Position numbers and translations under genes: made by a program. From the NCBI RefSeq assembly GCF_016888515.1, contig NZ_JAFEJK010000001.1:2451475-2515474 (forward strand): a DNA stretch of 64,000 nucleotides, written 5' to 3'. Positions within the stretch are counted from its first letter, which is position 1. Each line of letters starts with the position of its first letter. Below are positions 18,122 to 26,576 of the stretch, piece by piece. The stretch is from Shimia biformata (lineage in GTDB: Bacteria > Pseudomonadota > Alphaproteobacteria > Rhodobacterales > Rhodobacteraceae). The notes beneath the pieces are model-generated. The model was not told the origin of the DNA. It did no database searches and was given only the letters and a program-made list of their open reading frames with translations.

Positions 18122-19825
18122 TCACTCGCCCCCTGCCATTTTCCTCAGGGCAACCATATCCGGCTTCCCACCCGCGGCCCGCGGTATGCGCTCGGCGATT
18201 TCAAGGAACTCGGGCAGCTTGAACACCGACACCCGCCGATCATTCTTGAGATAGCTGTTCAGCCCCTCAAGCGTCAGTGTTTTGCCCGGACGCAGCACGA
18301 CCACGGCACAGACCTGCTGACCCAGCTTCTTGCTGGGCCGTCCGACAATGGCGGCTTCCTTGACAGAAGGATGGTCCGCCACCAGCGCCATGATCTCTTC
18401 GGCCGATATGTTCAGGCCACCGCGCACGATCAGGTTTTTCGATCGTCCGACAAATCGCAGGAAACGCCCCTCGGGGCCGGTATAGCGAAACAGGTCGCCG
18501 GTCTTGTAAAAACCATCATCTGTAAACGCATTCTTCGTGCGCTCGGGCGCATCCAAATAGCCGGAAAACAGGGTCGGACTGACAAATTCAAGTTCGCCTG
18601 TGACTCCGGCTTCGGTGACTTCTTCACCGGTCTCCGGATCAGCCAGCCGCGTCTTGATTCCATTGCCGGTCGCAAGCCGAGACTCGAACCGCCCGCCAAA
18701 GGCCGGGAAGGATGTCGCGCGCAGATCCGGGTCATCGACGTCCTGCTCCGAGGAATAGAGCATCGCACCTTCACTGCTGCCATAGACATTTACGATATCA
18801 ATCCCGTAGCGCAGCTTGAACTCAGTGACGACATTGGCGCTCAGGGCTTCGGAACCTGACGTGATATGGTGCAACCGGCCAAGGTCTACCGGGTCGCCTG
18901 CGTCATCGCGCTGAAGGATCATGTGCAGGATTGCGGGCGGGCAACTGGTGTATTCCGGTTTTTCGTCGGCGATCTGCTGAAGAAACACATCCATGTCAAA
19001 CGGGTGGTGCAACACGAGACGCGCCCCCTGATACAGCCACGGTATCAAACCCGTCGTGATCCCGCCCGCCGTGTTCAGCATGCGGGGCGACAGAATACAG
19101 CCGCCATCGGGCAATCCCGCAAGATCATGCAAAAACAGTCCAAGACCGGCGCAAGCCCGGTGCGTTTTGGGTACGGCTTTCGGCTCGGCCTCGGAGCCGG
19201 ACGTGAAAATGATCAGGGCAAGCGTATCTGCGGTTGGCCGGAAACGGGCATCCAGTTCGGCCAGCCTCTCGGCCTGCCCCGGACGGTCCTCGTCCAGCCA
19301 TTCATCCAGCGAAATGACCCCCTCGGGCAGGTTGCTGCCAAAAGCCATCACAACGGCGCCCTCCCCCAGGTCCGACGCCAGTCCCGCAAGCATTTCAGCA
19401 TTTGCATGGCAACCAAGGCGGTCGAACCCGACAAAGGCGGCCGGCTTCGCCATGCCTGCAATCTTTGTGAGTTCGTATTCGCGATACTGGATGGGGACCG
19501 GCGCCACCACAGCGCCAATGCGAATTATGGCCAGTTGCAGCAGGATGGTTTCATGAATCGTAGGCGCAGGCGTTACAATAACCTGCCCAGGCAAGATCCC
19601 CGCAGACAAAAGAGCATGCGCCAGCCGGTTAACGCGCTCTTCCACGTCGCGCCACGTAAGCCGAGCAGGAGTCCCGCCGGTGATTTTCTGCCGGTTTGGC
19701 GGGTCGATCAGGGCGAGCTCTTGCGCACGACCCTTCTGCCGCCCCAAAAGCTCTGGAACGTAAAGAACTTCAAACTGCTTACTCTTTCCCAACAAGGGAT
19801 TCGCCCGATCCATCTGATCTTCCAT
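18122..19825 (-). CDS. Adenylate-forming acyl/aryl-CoA ligase
   Basis: 567 aa, class I ANL enzyme that activates a carboxylic acid to its CoA thioester with ATP. Core motifs: IIFTSGSEAEPKAVPKTH (phosphate loop), VNVYGSSEGAML, FYKTGDLF, FVGRSKNLIVRGGLNIS and a C-terminal GGKPDM with the adenylation lysine. The start could also be ATG 19813 (MDRANPLLG), which has GGAAG before it; 19825 has no clear ribosome site. Converges with the double-HxlR gene (27-base gap) and diverges from the dioxygenase, so it probably activates an acid from that cleavage. Aromatic or phenylpropanoid substrates are plausible but inferred. Confidence 0.88.
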   Translation of the reverse strand: MEDQMDRANPLLGKSKQFEVLYVPELLGRQKGRAQELALIDPPNRQKITGGTPARLTWRDVEERVNRLAHALLSAGILPGQVIVTPAPTIHETILLQLAIIRIGAVVAPVPIQYREYELTKIAGMAKPAAFVGFDRLGCHANAEMLAGLASDLGEGAVVMAFGSNLPEGVISLDEWLDEDRPGQAERLAELDARFRPTADTLALIIFTSGSEAEPKAVPKTHRACAGLGLFLHDLAGLPDGGCILSPRMLNTAGGITTGLIPWLYQGARLVLHHPFDMDVFLQQIADEKPEYTSCPPAILHMILQRDDAGDPVDLGRLHHITSGSEALSANVVTEFKLRYGIDIVNVYGSSEGAMLYSSEQDVDDPDLRATSFPAFGGRFESRLATGNGIKTRLADPETGEEVTEAGVTGELEFVSPTLFSGYLDAPERTKNAFTDDGFYKTGDLFRYTGPEGRFLRFVGRSKNLIVRGGLNISAEEIMALVADHPSVKEAAIVGRPSKKLGQQVCAVVVLRPGKTLTLEGLNSYLKNDRRVSVFKLPEFLEIAERIPRAAGGKPDMVALRKMAGGE

Positions 19826-20205
19826 ATTTATTTAGTACAATAACAGTAGCACATTTGACCGCACAGGCAACAAAAAATGCGTCGCGACCGCACTGCACCA
19901 GAGCCGATTTCGCGGATTTACACACAAGAACAGGCAGGAATCAGGCATAAACCATTAAAGTCGTCGGGGCGCAGCGCGTCAGGCCAGCCCGAATTTATCA
20001 TTTCTCTTGACGTAGCAACGTCGATACTACATTTATTGTATTAACAACCATAACCCAAGTGTCGACCTGAAGGTTCCGCCAGGCGCTTCGTCCCCCGGAG
20101 ACACCAGACAGATTGCACTTGCGCTGAACCGGGCTCCGTAACTATCGCCAGGACGGATCGCCTGCATGTCTACCGGCCAACACGCCACGCGATCTAGGAG
20201 GAAAG
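19826..20205. promoter_or_regulatory. 380-base divergent control region with an 11-base inverted pair
   Basis: Lies between the leftward CoA ligase and the rightward dioxygenase. TAGTACAATAA at 19833-19843 and TTATTGTATTA at 20033-20043 are inverted copies with one mismatch, one near each end of the gap. A TTGACG hexamer at 20008-20013 could be a -35. I infer these are operators or promoter elements for one or both double-HxlR proteins. No gene is present. Confidence 0.4.
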
Positions 20206-21699
20206 ATGCTGGACATTTTCGATCACGGTCACTCAACTCTGAAGTTTCCGAATGACAATCCCTATCTGAACGGCGCCCACAAGCCGATCGAGCTGGAATA
20301 CACCGCCAAGGGACCGGACCTGCAAGTGATCGGCGAAGTGCCGAAAGACCTGCAGGGCATGTATGTCCGCAACGGCCACAACCAGGTGCATGATCCGATC
20401 GGTAAATACCACCCCTTTGATGGCGACGGCATGCTGCATGCGATCTGGTTTAACGAGGGCAAGGTGGAATATCGCAATCGCTATACTCGCACGACCGGTT
20501 TCCTGGCCGAACAGGCCGCCGGAAAATCGCTCTGGCCCGGCATTATCGAACCCAAGAAATACGGCCGCCGCGGTTGGGGCAGCATCGGCAAGATGAAAGA
20601 CAACTCCGGCACGGATGTGGCGGTTCACGCAGGCAAGATCATCGTGGCCATGTCGCAATGTTCGGAAGGATATCGTCTTGACCCGCTGACGCTCGAAACG
20701 CTCGGGCCGGACGAAGACTGGAGCCAGGTTCTCGGAGATCGCGGCATTTGTTCGCATTTCAAGGTCGACGAAGTCACCAACCACATGATGTTCTTCAACT
20801 TCTCGGAAACCGCCCCTTACATGCACTACGGCGTTGTCGATGGGGACAACAACCTTGTGCATTACGTGCCGATTGATCTGCCTGGCCCGCGCTGGCCACA
20901 TGACATGGGCATGACCGAGAACTACTCGATCCTGCACGACCTGCCGATGTTCTTCGATCCCGAACGGCTCAAACAAGGCAGCCACAGGCTGCATTTCCAC
21001 CGCGACATGCCCGCCCGTTTCGGCGTCATTCCGCGTTTCGGCACCAGCGAAGATGTCAAATGGTTCGAAGCAGAGCCCTGCTACATCCTGCACCTGTCCA
21101 ACAGCTATGAGGAAGGCGACTGGGTCATCATGGACGGCTGCATCATGACCAACCCCCTGCCCGACATGAGCGACCTGTCGCCCGAGGGTTATGACCGTCT
21201 GTGCCGGATGCTGGACATGCACACCACAGGAACCCGCATGCACCGCTGGCGCTTCAACATGAAGACGGGGGAATGCAGGGAAGAACAGCTTGACGACCAG
21301 ATCTCGGAATTCCCGATGGTCAACGGGCGCGTTCATGGCCGCCCCTATCGCTATAGCTACAACGCCCTGCCCCAACCGGGCGAGTGGCTGCTGGACGGGA
21401 TCAAGAAATTCGATCTGCAAACCGGCAAGACCGAAACCTTTATGATGCCCAAGGGTCAGTTCGTATCCGAGGCGCCCTTTGCACCGCGCATCAATTCCAA
21501 GGGCGAAGATGACGGGTATCTGGTGACGTTCGTGACCAATGTCGAAACAGGCAAAGGCGAATGCGCCCTGTTTGATGCACAAAACATTGGCGATGGCCCG
21601 ATTTGCCGGGTAATCATGCCTTACCACATCCCAACGGGCGCGCATGCGTTCTGGGCTGGGGCGGACCTTCTGCGCGAAGGCGGCGTCAGCTTGGGATAG
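20206..21699 (+). CDS. Carotenoid-oxygenase family dioxygenase (lignostilbene dioxygenase-like)
   Basis: 497-aa non-heme Fe(II) dioxygenase of the RPE65/carotenoid cleavage/lignostilbene family, which splits an activated C=C bond to two carbonyls. The four iron histidines are in the expected places: ICSHFKVD, PHDMGMTENY, CYILHLSNSYEEGD and GAHAFWAG near the C-terminus. N-terminal GMYVRNGHN and HPFDGDGMLHA are family signatures. AGGAGG lies directly upstream. No carotenoid biosynthesis genes are near; a CoA ligase and a thiolase homologue are, favouring a catabolic (stilbenoid or apocarotenoid) role. Confidence 0.9.
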   Translation: MLDIFDHGHSTLKFPNDNPYLNGAHKPIELEYTAKGPDLQVIGEVPKDLQGMYVRNGHNQVHDPIGKYHPFDGDGMLHAIWFNEGKVEYRNRYTRTTGFLAEQAAGKSLWPGIIEPKKYGRRGWGSIGKMKDNSGTDVAVHAGKIIVAMSQCSEGYRLDPLTLETLGPDEDWSQVLGDRGICSHFKVDEVTNHMMFFNFSETAPYMHYGVVDGDNNLVHYVPIDLPGPRWPHDMGMTENYSILHDLPMFFDPERLKQGSHRLHFHRDMPARFGVIPRFGTSEDVKWFEAEPCYILHLSNSYEEGDWVIMDGCIMTNPLPDMSDLSPEGYDRLCRMLDMHTTGTRMHRWRFNMKTGECREEQLDDQISEFPMVNGRVHGRPYRYSYNALPQPGEWLLDGIKKFDLQTGKTETFMMPKGQFVSEAPFAPRINSKGEDDGYLVTFVTNVETGKGECALFDAQNIGDGPICRVIMPYHIPTGAHAFWAGADLLREGGVSLG

Positions 21700-21746
21700 T
21701 ACCCAAGACCACGGCACCAGGCCGGTCTGCACAAGGAGTCCGGCCT

Positions 21747-22646
21747 GTGGCTGCAAAGATGATCCCCAAATTCTCGGTCCTTCGGGCCATTCGAGTGGTC
21801 GGGGACGCATGGGTTCTGCGAATTCTGCACGAGGCATTTCGCGGCACGACCCGGTTTTCCGACTGGCAGGCAAATCTTGGCATCCCGCCTACGGTGCTGT
21901 CCAACCGGCTGGACAGCCTTGTGGCCTGCGGCATCCTTGGCAAAACCGGGACGGGCCGTCGGAACGAATATGTGCTGGACGAGGCTGGGCTGGATCTTTG
22001 GGAGGTTCTGCTCGCAATCCGGTCCTGGGAGATCTCGACGCAACCCGGCAAAGATCACGTTCGTCCTTTTCTGACGCACCTGACATGTGGCGAAACCTGC
22101 GAGCCCGTGCTGTGCTGTTCCAGCTGCACCGGCACCCTGACCCCCTTCAATACCTTCGCCCAAAAGGGACCAGGTGCCGGGTTCGAGGCCAAGAGCACGA
22201 CCCAATCCCGCCGAAGAGGGGCCGCCGCGCTAAGACAGGAAACCGAGCTTTCGATCAACACCGAAACGCTGCTTTGCCTCGGGGACAGCTGGACCCCAGC
22301 CATTATCGCAACGGCCTTTCGCGGATTTCACCGGTTCAGCGAGTTCGAATCCTATCTTGGGATTCCGCCGCTTCTGTTGTCTGAACGTCTCAAGGAACTC
22401 GTCAGCATGGGTGTCCTGACCCGCAAGATGAAAGACGGCAGCGAGGGCGTTCGCCTGACGCAAAAGGGTTTGGCACTGTTTCCCTATATCTCCATGCTGG
22501 CAAAATGGGGCGACACCTGGCTGGACGACGGAAGCGGCGTACCGCTTACCTTTCATCACCACGACTGCGGTTGCCAATACACGCCGGTGTTCCGCTGTAG
22601 CAAATGCAATGGTCGCCTGCACCGCCGCCAGATCAAACTGGCCTGA
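21747..22646 (+). CDS. Double HxlR-type winged-helix regulator with cysteine-rich tails (copy 2)
   Basis: GTG start at 21747, 8 bases after AAGGAG, gives 299 aa; ATG 21759 is the alternative. Same architecture as the protein at 17150: unit 1 (VLRAIRVVGDAWVLRILHEAF ... TVLSNRLDSLVACGIL), Cys cluster (LTCGETCEPVLCCSSC), the shared linker FNTF...KGPGAGFE...QSRRRG, unit 2 (CLGDSWTPAIIATAFRG ... LLLSERLKELVSMGVL), and a final Cys cluster (HHDCGCQYTPVFRCSKC). Starts 47 bases after the dioxygenase and is likely co-transcribed with it. The pair may form a two-regulator switch. Confidence 0.82.
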   Translation: MAAKMIPKFSVLRAIRVVGDAWVLRILHEAFRGTTRFSDWQANLGIPPTVLSNRLDSLVACGILGKTGTGRRNEYVLDEAGLDLWEVLLAIRSWEISTQPGKDHVRPFLTHLTCGETCEPVLCCSSCTGTLTPFNTFAQKGPGAGFEAKSTTQSRRRGAAALRQETELSINTETLLCLGDSWTPAIIATAFRGFHRFSEFESYLGIPPLLLSERLKELVSMGVLTRKMKDGSEGVRLTQKGLALFPYISMLAKWGDTWLDDGSGVPLTFHHHDCGCQYTPVFRCSKCNGRLHRRQIKLA

Positions 22647-22657
22647 CACGGGAACCG

Positions 22658-22979
22658 TCAGACGGTTTCGAACATTTGCAAACGCCGAAGCCGCCGGAAG
22701 CGGGGCATTGCCCCCTGCCGTCGTCGGAATGGCAGGTGGGAAATCTCAACTCGAATGTTGAGCCAACCGCCGGTTTCTTGCAAATCCGCATTTCCGAAGT
22801 CCCTCATGGCAGCGCCAAACCTCTGCCACCAAAAGCGGACAGGTTCGCTGGTCGCATAAATGCCGCGTTGGTGTAGGAGATCCTCCACATTGCCGGGAGA
22901 AAGCGGGAAACGGACATCCAGCACACCACAGGACAGATGATTTGGGCCAAGTGCGGAGGCAACGGAACGGCGATTTCAT
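22658..22979 (-). mobile_element. IS6-type transposase remnant B (internally deleted, frameshifted)
   Basis: On the minus strand an ATG at 22979 opens MKSPFRCLRTWPKSS. A one-base frameshift near 22930 leads to VRFPLSPGNVEDLLHQRGI and EPVRFWWQRFGA. The frame then jumps straight to C-terminal transposase sequence (GAAMRDFGNADLQETGGWLN, then SHLPFRRRQGAMPRFRRL), so the catalytic core is deleted. The pieces match the N- and C-terminal ends of IS6-family transposases. Same orientation as remnant A. The bases 22980-23101 hold nothing else I can recognise. Confidence 0.78.
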
Positions 22980-23101
22980 TTGAACAAAGCGACGCTGCGA
23001 AACCAACCCAGCCATCCCACTGACTGGACCATGGTCACAGTTCTCAGGCGGCGGACACGGGCGGCGTCATGTCCGGTTGGTGTATCGCGCGGCGATGCGA
23101 G

Positions 23102-24157
23102 TCAATTGCTGAAAGCATAGCCCGAGATCATGTGACGCAGCCCGAGGGCAGCACCGGCGAAAATCGCGGCAAAGGTCACGGGCGCGCTGTAGGCCAGCAG
23201 TGAAAAGGCCGAGATCCCCTGCCCCACGCTGCATCCGACGGCAAGAATCGCGCCCGGCCCCATGATCGCGGCGCCGAGGATCTGCCGCTTGAGCTCGCGC
23301 GGGTCCTCGCAGGCTTCCCAGCGGAAATGCCCTTTGGACCACGAGCCAAGCATCGCTCCCAGGAATACGCCGGTGACCGAACCGACACTGAAAGACAGCG
23401 TATTCCCCGAGGCGGTCATCAGGTAGAACATCGTATCACCCAGCGGCGCGGCAAAGGTGTGGGTCTGCACCGGCTCGCCGTCAAATCCGGTTGCGCTGAC
23501 CCAATAGGTTCCCAGCCAGCCCGACAGCACGGCAAGGCCAACACTCGCGCCCCAAAGCACCTGCCGGGGATTCCTGCGGAAATCGCGGCCGGACAGGGCG
23601 AATAGGACGATGGCGCCGCCAACGGCAATGCCAATTTGCCAGGCCGGAATGCCAGTCTTGCGCATGGCGAGGTCGGAAAGGCTCTGCGACGGGGCAATCC
23701 CGGTCTCAACCGGAAATAGCCAGACCCGCAGATGTGCGAGCGGGCCTGACATGACGATATAGGCCGACAGGCCAAGCACGATGATGATTACGAAGGACCG
23801 CAGGTCGCCGCCCCCGAGCCGGGCGAGCGCGCCATAGCCGCAATTGCCGCTGATCGCCATGCCATAGCCGAACAAAAGCCCACCGATAACCGAGCCAAGC
23901 GGGTTCCAGGTCTGGTTCACGTAAGGCGACTGCGATACGTCCAGCCAGCCCCCGCCCATCGCCACATGGGCACCGATGATTGCAACTCCGATCGCGATGG
24001 CCCACATCCGCAGACGCCTGTCGTCCTGTGCATAGAGATAGTCCTCGATCGCGCCGAGCGTGCAAAACCGGCCGATCCGCGCCGCCAGCCCAAGAACCAG
24101 CCCACCAAGAAGGCCGATCAGGGCAACGGCATTGGCATCCCCCAGTGTCTCAAGCAT
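23102..24157 (-). CDS. YeeE/YedE (TsuA-like) sulfur-compound transporter
   Basis: 351 aa, about 9-10 transmembrane helices. The family's cysteine motifs are all visible: ARIGRFCTLGA, SGNCGYGALARLGGGDLR and VGCSVGQGISAF. TsuA-type proteins import thiosulfate through Cys-lined constrictions. It lies 38 bases downstream of soxR in the same direction and so probably shares the soxR promoter. Role here: uptake or handling of thiosulfate, or of sulfane sulfur for periplasmic Sox or cytoplasmic use; direction and exact ligand are inferred. Confidence 0.85.
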   Translation of the reverse strand: MLETLGDANAVALIGLLGGLVLGLAARIGRFCTLGAIEDYLYAQDDRRLRMWAIAIGVAIIGAHVAMGGGWLDVSQSPYVNQTWNPLGSVIGGLLFGYGMAISGNCGYGALARLGGGDLRSFVIIIVLGLSAYIVMSGPLAHLRVWLFPVETGIAPSQSLSDLAMRKTGIPAWQIGIAVGGAIVLFALSGRDFRRNPRQVLWGASVGLAVLSGWLGTYWVSATGFDGEPVQTHTFAAPLGDTMFYLMTASGNTLSFSVGSVTGVFLGAMLGSWSKGHFRWEACEDPRELKRQILGAAIMGPGAILAVGCSVGQGISAFSLLAYSAPVTFAAIFAGAALGLRHMISGYAFSN

Positions 24158-24195
24158 GTCGAAGTCGCCTCGGGGTCATTTCCATCGGGAACCTG

Positions 24196-24582
24196 TCAGT
24201 CATCGCGGCAGAAAAGATCGTAGACAACTTCGAGGATGCGGGTCGAGCGATCATCAGCGAGGCTGTAGAAGATTGTTTTTCCTTCGCGTCTGGTTTGCAC
24301 CAGTCCTTCGAAGCGCAACCGGGCAAGTTGCTGCGACACCGCCGCCTGACGCGCCGACAGCATCTCTTCCATCTGCATCACCGACTTTTCGCCCGATGCA
24401 AGGTAGCACAGGATCATCAGCCGCCCCTCGTGGCTGATCGCCTTCAGGAAATTGGACGCTGTCTGAGCATTCTGCATCATCTTGTCGAGGTCTTCAGCAC
24501 ACATGTCGGGTGTGAAAACCGGAAGGTTCTGCGCAGTCTGGGCCACAATTGCCTCGTTTGGTCTGATTTCAGATTCTGACAC
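24196..24582 (-). CDS. soxR: ArsR-family sulfur-responsive repressor SoxR
   Basis: 128 aa, GTG start with AAAGG upstream. ArsR-type wHTH (ISHEGRLMILCYLASGE; SARQAAVSQQLARLRFEGLV; TIFYSLAD). It has an N-terminal Cys (DMCAEDL), one in the recognition domain (MILCYL) and one at the C-terminus (DLFCRDD), the type of thiols that SqrR/BigR/SoxR relatives use to sense persulfides by disulfide or tetrasulfide formation. Heads the sox cluster. Three ATTC-N8-GAAT palindromes upstream of soxV, soxX and soxB are its likely operators. Confidence 0.9.
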   Translation of the reverse strand: MSESEIRPNEAIVAQTAQNLPVFTPDMCAEDLDKMMQNAQTASNFLKAISHEGRLMILCYLASGEKSVMQMEEMLSARQAAVSQQLARLRFEGLVQTRREGKTIFYSLADDRSTRILEVVYDLFCRDD

Positions 24583-24602
24583 TTTACTGCCTTTGTATTC
24601 TA

Positions 24603-25025
24603 TTATCCAGATGTGAGCGGAAACAGGTTTTTTCCACCCGTATGGTTCCCCGTATGTATCTCGGAGAGAGCCCCAAGGTGGTCATTCAGCATACGCCCCA
24701 AAAGTCCCCAGAAGAAGTCTTCGCCGGGGTAGCCCTCGATCCGCCCGACCTCGGAGCCGTCGTCCAAAAGGACAAATGTGGGCGTGAAGACCAACGGACG
24801 TGAAACAGCCACACCGTCCGGAAGCGGCGCGTGAATATCGACCCGCCGGAGCGGCGCGGCGCGGCCCTCGGGCGTTTTTGGATAGATTTCCGAAATCTCG
24901 CGGTCCCAGCGTGCGCACCAAACACAACCCCGCTCCTCCACCATCAACAAGGTCAGTTCCGCCAGCGCGGGCGCAGGAAGAACCGCCAGCAAAACGGCAA
25001 ACAGTCGGGACAGGTGCGGGCGCAT
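24603..25025 (-). CDS. soxS: SoxS periplasmic thioredoxin-like protein
   Basis: Start at ATG 25025 with GGAG six bases upstream gives 140 aa with a signal peptide (SRLFAVLLAVLPAPALA); the longer frame from 25073 is unsupported. Redox motif CVWCARW, and VFTPTFVLLDDG with the cis-proline. In Paracoccus, SoxS reductively reactivates the sulfur carrier SoxYZ. Located between soxR and the divergent soxV promoter, as in other soxRS-VW arrangements. Confidence 0.88.
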   Translation of the reverse strand: MRPHLSRLFAVLLAVLPAPALAELTLLMVEERGCVWCARWDREISEIYPKTPEGRAAPLRRVDIHAPLPDGVAVSRPLVFTPTFVLLDDGSEVGRIEGYPGEDFFWGLLGRMLNDHLGALSEIHTGNHTGGKNLFPLTSG

Positions 25026-25075
25026 GGTCGGCTCCGATTGACGGGGTATGATTGCGTCAGTTAACGTCATCACAA

Positions 25076-25097
25076 ATTCGTATGTTTGAATTATAAT
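25076..25097 (+). promoter_or_regulatory. SoxR operator and -10 box upstream of soxV
   Basis: ATTC-GTATGTTT-GAAT at 25076-25091 fits the ATTC-N8-GAAT consensus reported for SqrR/BigR-type persulfide sensors. A perfect TATAAT directly abuts it at 25092-25097, so bound SoxR would occlude the promoter of soxVW. The same site could also affect soxRS on the other strand. Confidence 0.72.
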
Positions 25098-25117
25098 GCA
25101 TCAGGACCGCTTTGACC

Positions 25118-25858
25118 ATGCTTGATATCTCACTGGCGGCTGCGCTGATCGCAGGGCTTCTGTCGTTCCTGTCGCCCTGCATCCTGCCGATCGTGCCCTT
25201 CTACCTGAGCTATCTGGCTGGCGTCGGAATGCAACAGATATCAGCAGAGGCGCAGGTGCCGCCCGACGTCCGCCGTCGGGCGATCATTTCAGCTTGTTCC
25301 TTCGCCGCCGGAATCATCACGGTTTTTGTGGCGCTAGGAGCGTCGGCCTCGTTGCTTGGCCAATGGGTGCGCACCTATTTTGATGTGCTGCGCCTTGTCG
25401 CCGCCGCCGTGATCATTGCAATGGGGCTGCATTTCCTTGGCGTCATCCGGGTCGGGTTCCTTTACCGGCAGTTCCGCGCCGACATCGGCGACACGCACAA
25501 GGCAGGTATCCTCGGCAGCTATGTTATCGGACTTGCTTTCGCCTTTGGCTGGACGCCCTGTGTCGGCCCGGTACTGGCAGCGATCCTGTTTACCGCCGCG
25601 GGCACCGAAACGGCGGGCCGTGGGGCGCTTCTTTTGCTGACATATGGCGTCGGGATGACCGCGCCCTTCGTGCTGGCGGCCATGTTCATCGGACCTTTTA
25701 TGCGCTGGACGGCCCGTTTCCGCCGCCATCTGGGGGTCATCGAAAAACTCATGGGGGTGCTTCTGATCCTGTTTGGCATTCTGATCGGCACCAACCTGAT
25801 GAACGTGATCGCCCAATGGATGCTGGATTACTTGCCCTGGCTTGGCGCCATAGGCTGA
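25118..25858 (+). CDS. soxV: SoxV, CcdA-type membrane thiol transporter
   Basis: 246 aa from ATG 25118; a TTG at 25112 is the alternative and sits better relative to AGGA at 25102-25105. Six-helix CcdA/DsbD-beta fold with the two essential cysteines in SFLSPCILPIVPFYLSY and FGWTPCVGPVLA. It carries reductant from cytoplasmic thioredoxin to periplasmic SoxW and hence to the SoxYZ system. First gene of the rightward soxVW transcript. Confidence 0.92.
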   Translation: MLDISLAAALIAGLLSFLSPCILPIVPFYLSYLAGVGMQQISAEAQVPPDVRRRAIISACSFAAGIITVFVALGASASLLGQWVRTYFDVLRLVAAAVIIAMGLHFLGVIRVGFLYRQFRADIGDTHKAGILGSYVIGLAFAFGWTPCVGPVLAAILFTAAGTETAGRGALLLLTYGVGMTAPFVLAAMFIGPFMRWTARFRRHLGVIEKLMGVLLILFGILIGTNLMNVIAQWMLDYLPWLGAIG

Positions 25859-25869
25859 ATGAGAGGAAG

Positions 25870-26457
25870 ATGGACATGCGATTGATGGCTATGGCTTTGG
25901 CGCTGATGCTGCTGGGGGCAATGCCCCTTGCCGCCGCCGAGATGGGTGACGATGGGCTGCACAAGACGCACTGGATGCGGGACACGTTCAAGGACCTGCG
26001 CGAAGATCTCGCCGAGGCCAATGCCGAGGGCAAGCGGCTGGTGCTGTTCGTCGAGCAGCAGGGCTGCATCTACTGCAAGAAGATGCATGAAGAGGTTTTC
26101 CCGCAACCCGACCTTTCGCAACTGATCGAGGACAACTTCTTCGTGGTCCAGTTCGACCTGCATGGCAGCACCACGGCGACGGATTTCGATGGCGACGAAT
26201 CCGAGCAGCGCGACCTCGCCCGCAAGTGGGGAATCCTGTTCACCCCAACCCTGATCTTCCTGCCCGAAGAGGTTCCCGAAGATCAGACGGCGGCGGAATC
26301 CGCCGTCGCGATCATGCCCGGTGCCTTCGGCAAAAGCACCACGCTCGACTTCTTCACATGGGTTCTTGAAAAGCGCTATGCGATTGAGAACGGCGAAGAT
26401 TTCCAGCGCTACCACGCCCGCCGCATTCAGGAACGCAGCGCCGCCGGAAGTGACTGA
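25870..26457 (+). CDS. soxW: SoxW periplasmic thioredoxin
   Basis: ATG 25870 after GAGAGGAAG; 195 aa with a signal peptide (ALALMLLGAMPLAAA). Thioredoxin motif GCIYCKKMH and GILFTPTLIFLPEE with cis-Pro. Lies 11 bases after soxV, the standard partnership in which SoxV reduces SoxW. Confidence 0.9.
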   Translation: MDMRLMAMALALMLLGAMPLAAAEMGDDGLHKTHWMRDTFKDLREDLAEANAEGKRLVLFVEQQGCIYCKKMHEEVFPQPDLSQLIEDNFFVVQFDLHGSTTATDFDGDESEQRDLARKWGILFTPTLIFLPEEVPEDQTAAESAVAIMPGAFGKSTTLDFFTWVLEKRYAIENGEDFQRYHARRIQERSAAGSD

Positions 26458-26479
26458 CACAAGCGCGACACATAATAAA

Positions 26480-26495
26480 ATTCACGCTTTTGAAT
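26480..26495 (+). promoter_or_regulatory. SoxR operator upstream of soxX
   Basis: ATTC-ACGCTTTT-GAAT, the same ATTC-N8-GAAT palindrome as upstream of soxV, 82 bases before the soxX ATG in the soxW-soxX gap. Expected to control the soxXYZA transcript. Confidence 0.7.
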
Positions 26496-26576
26496 TTGTT
26501 GTTGCGTTCTTCCCGCCCGGTGCCCTACGGTATGCAAAGCGACCCAGCGAACGGACGGGAAGCGATGGGAGGAAAC

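Noticed and set aside
20233-21873. 546-aa minus-strand open frame
   Set aside because: Antisense shadow of the carotenoid-oxygenase gene, which keeps all four iron histidines on the plus strand.
24583-24602. Possible SoxR site in the soxR-soxS gap (ATTC near 24597)
   Set aside because: Only the ATTC half is present; the GAAT half is not conserved.
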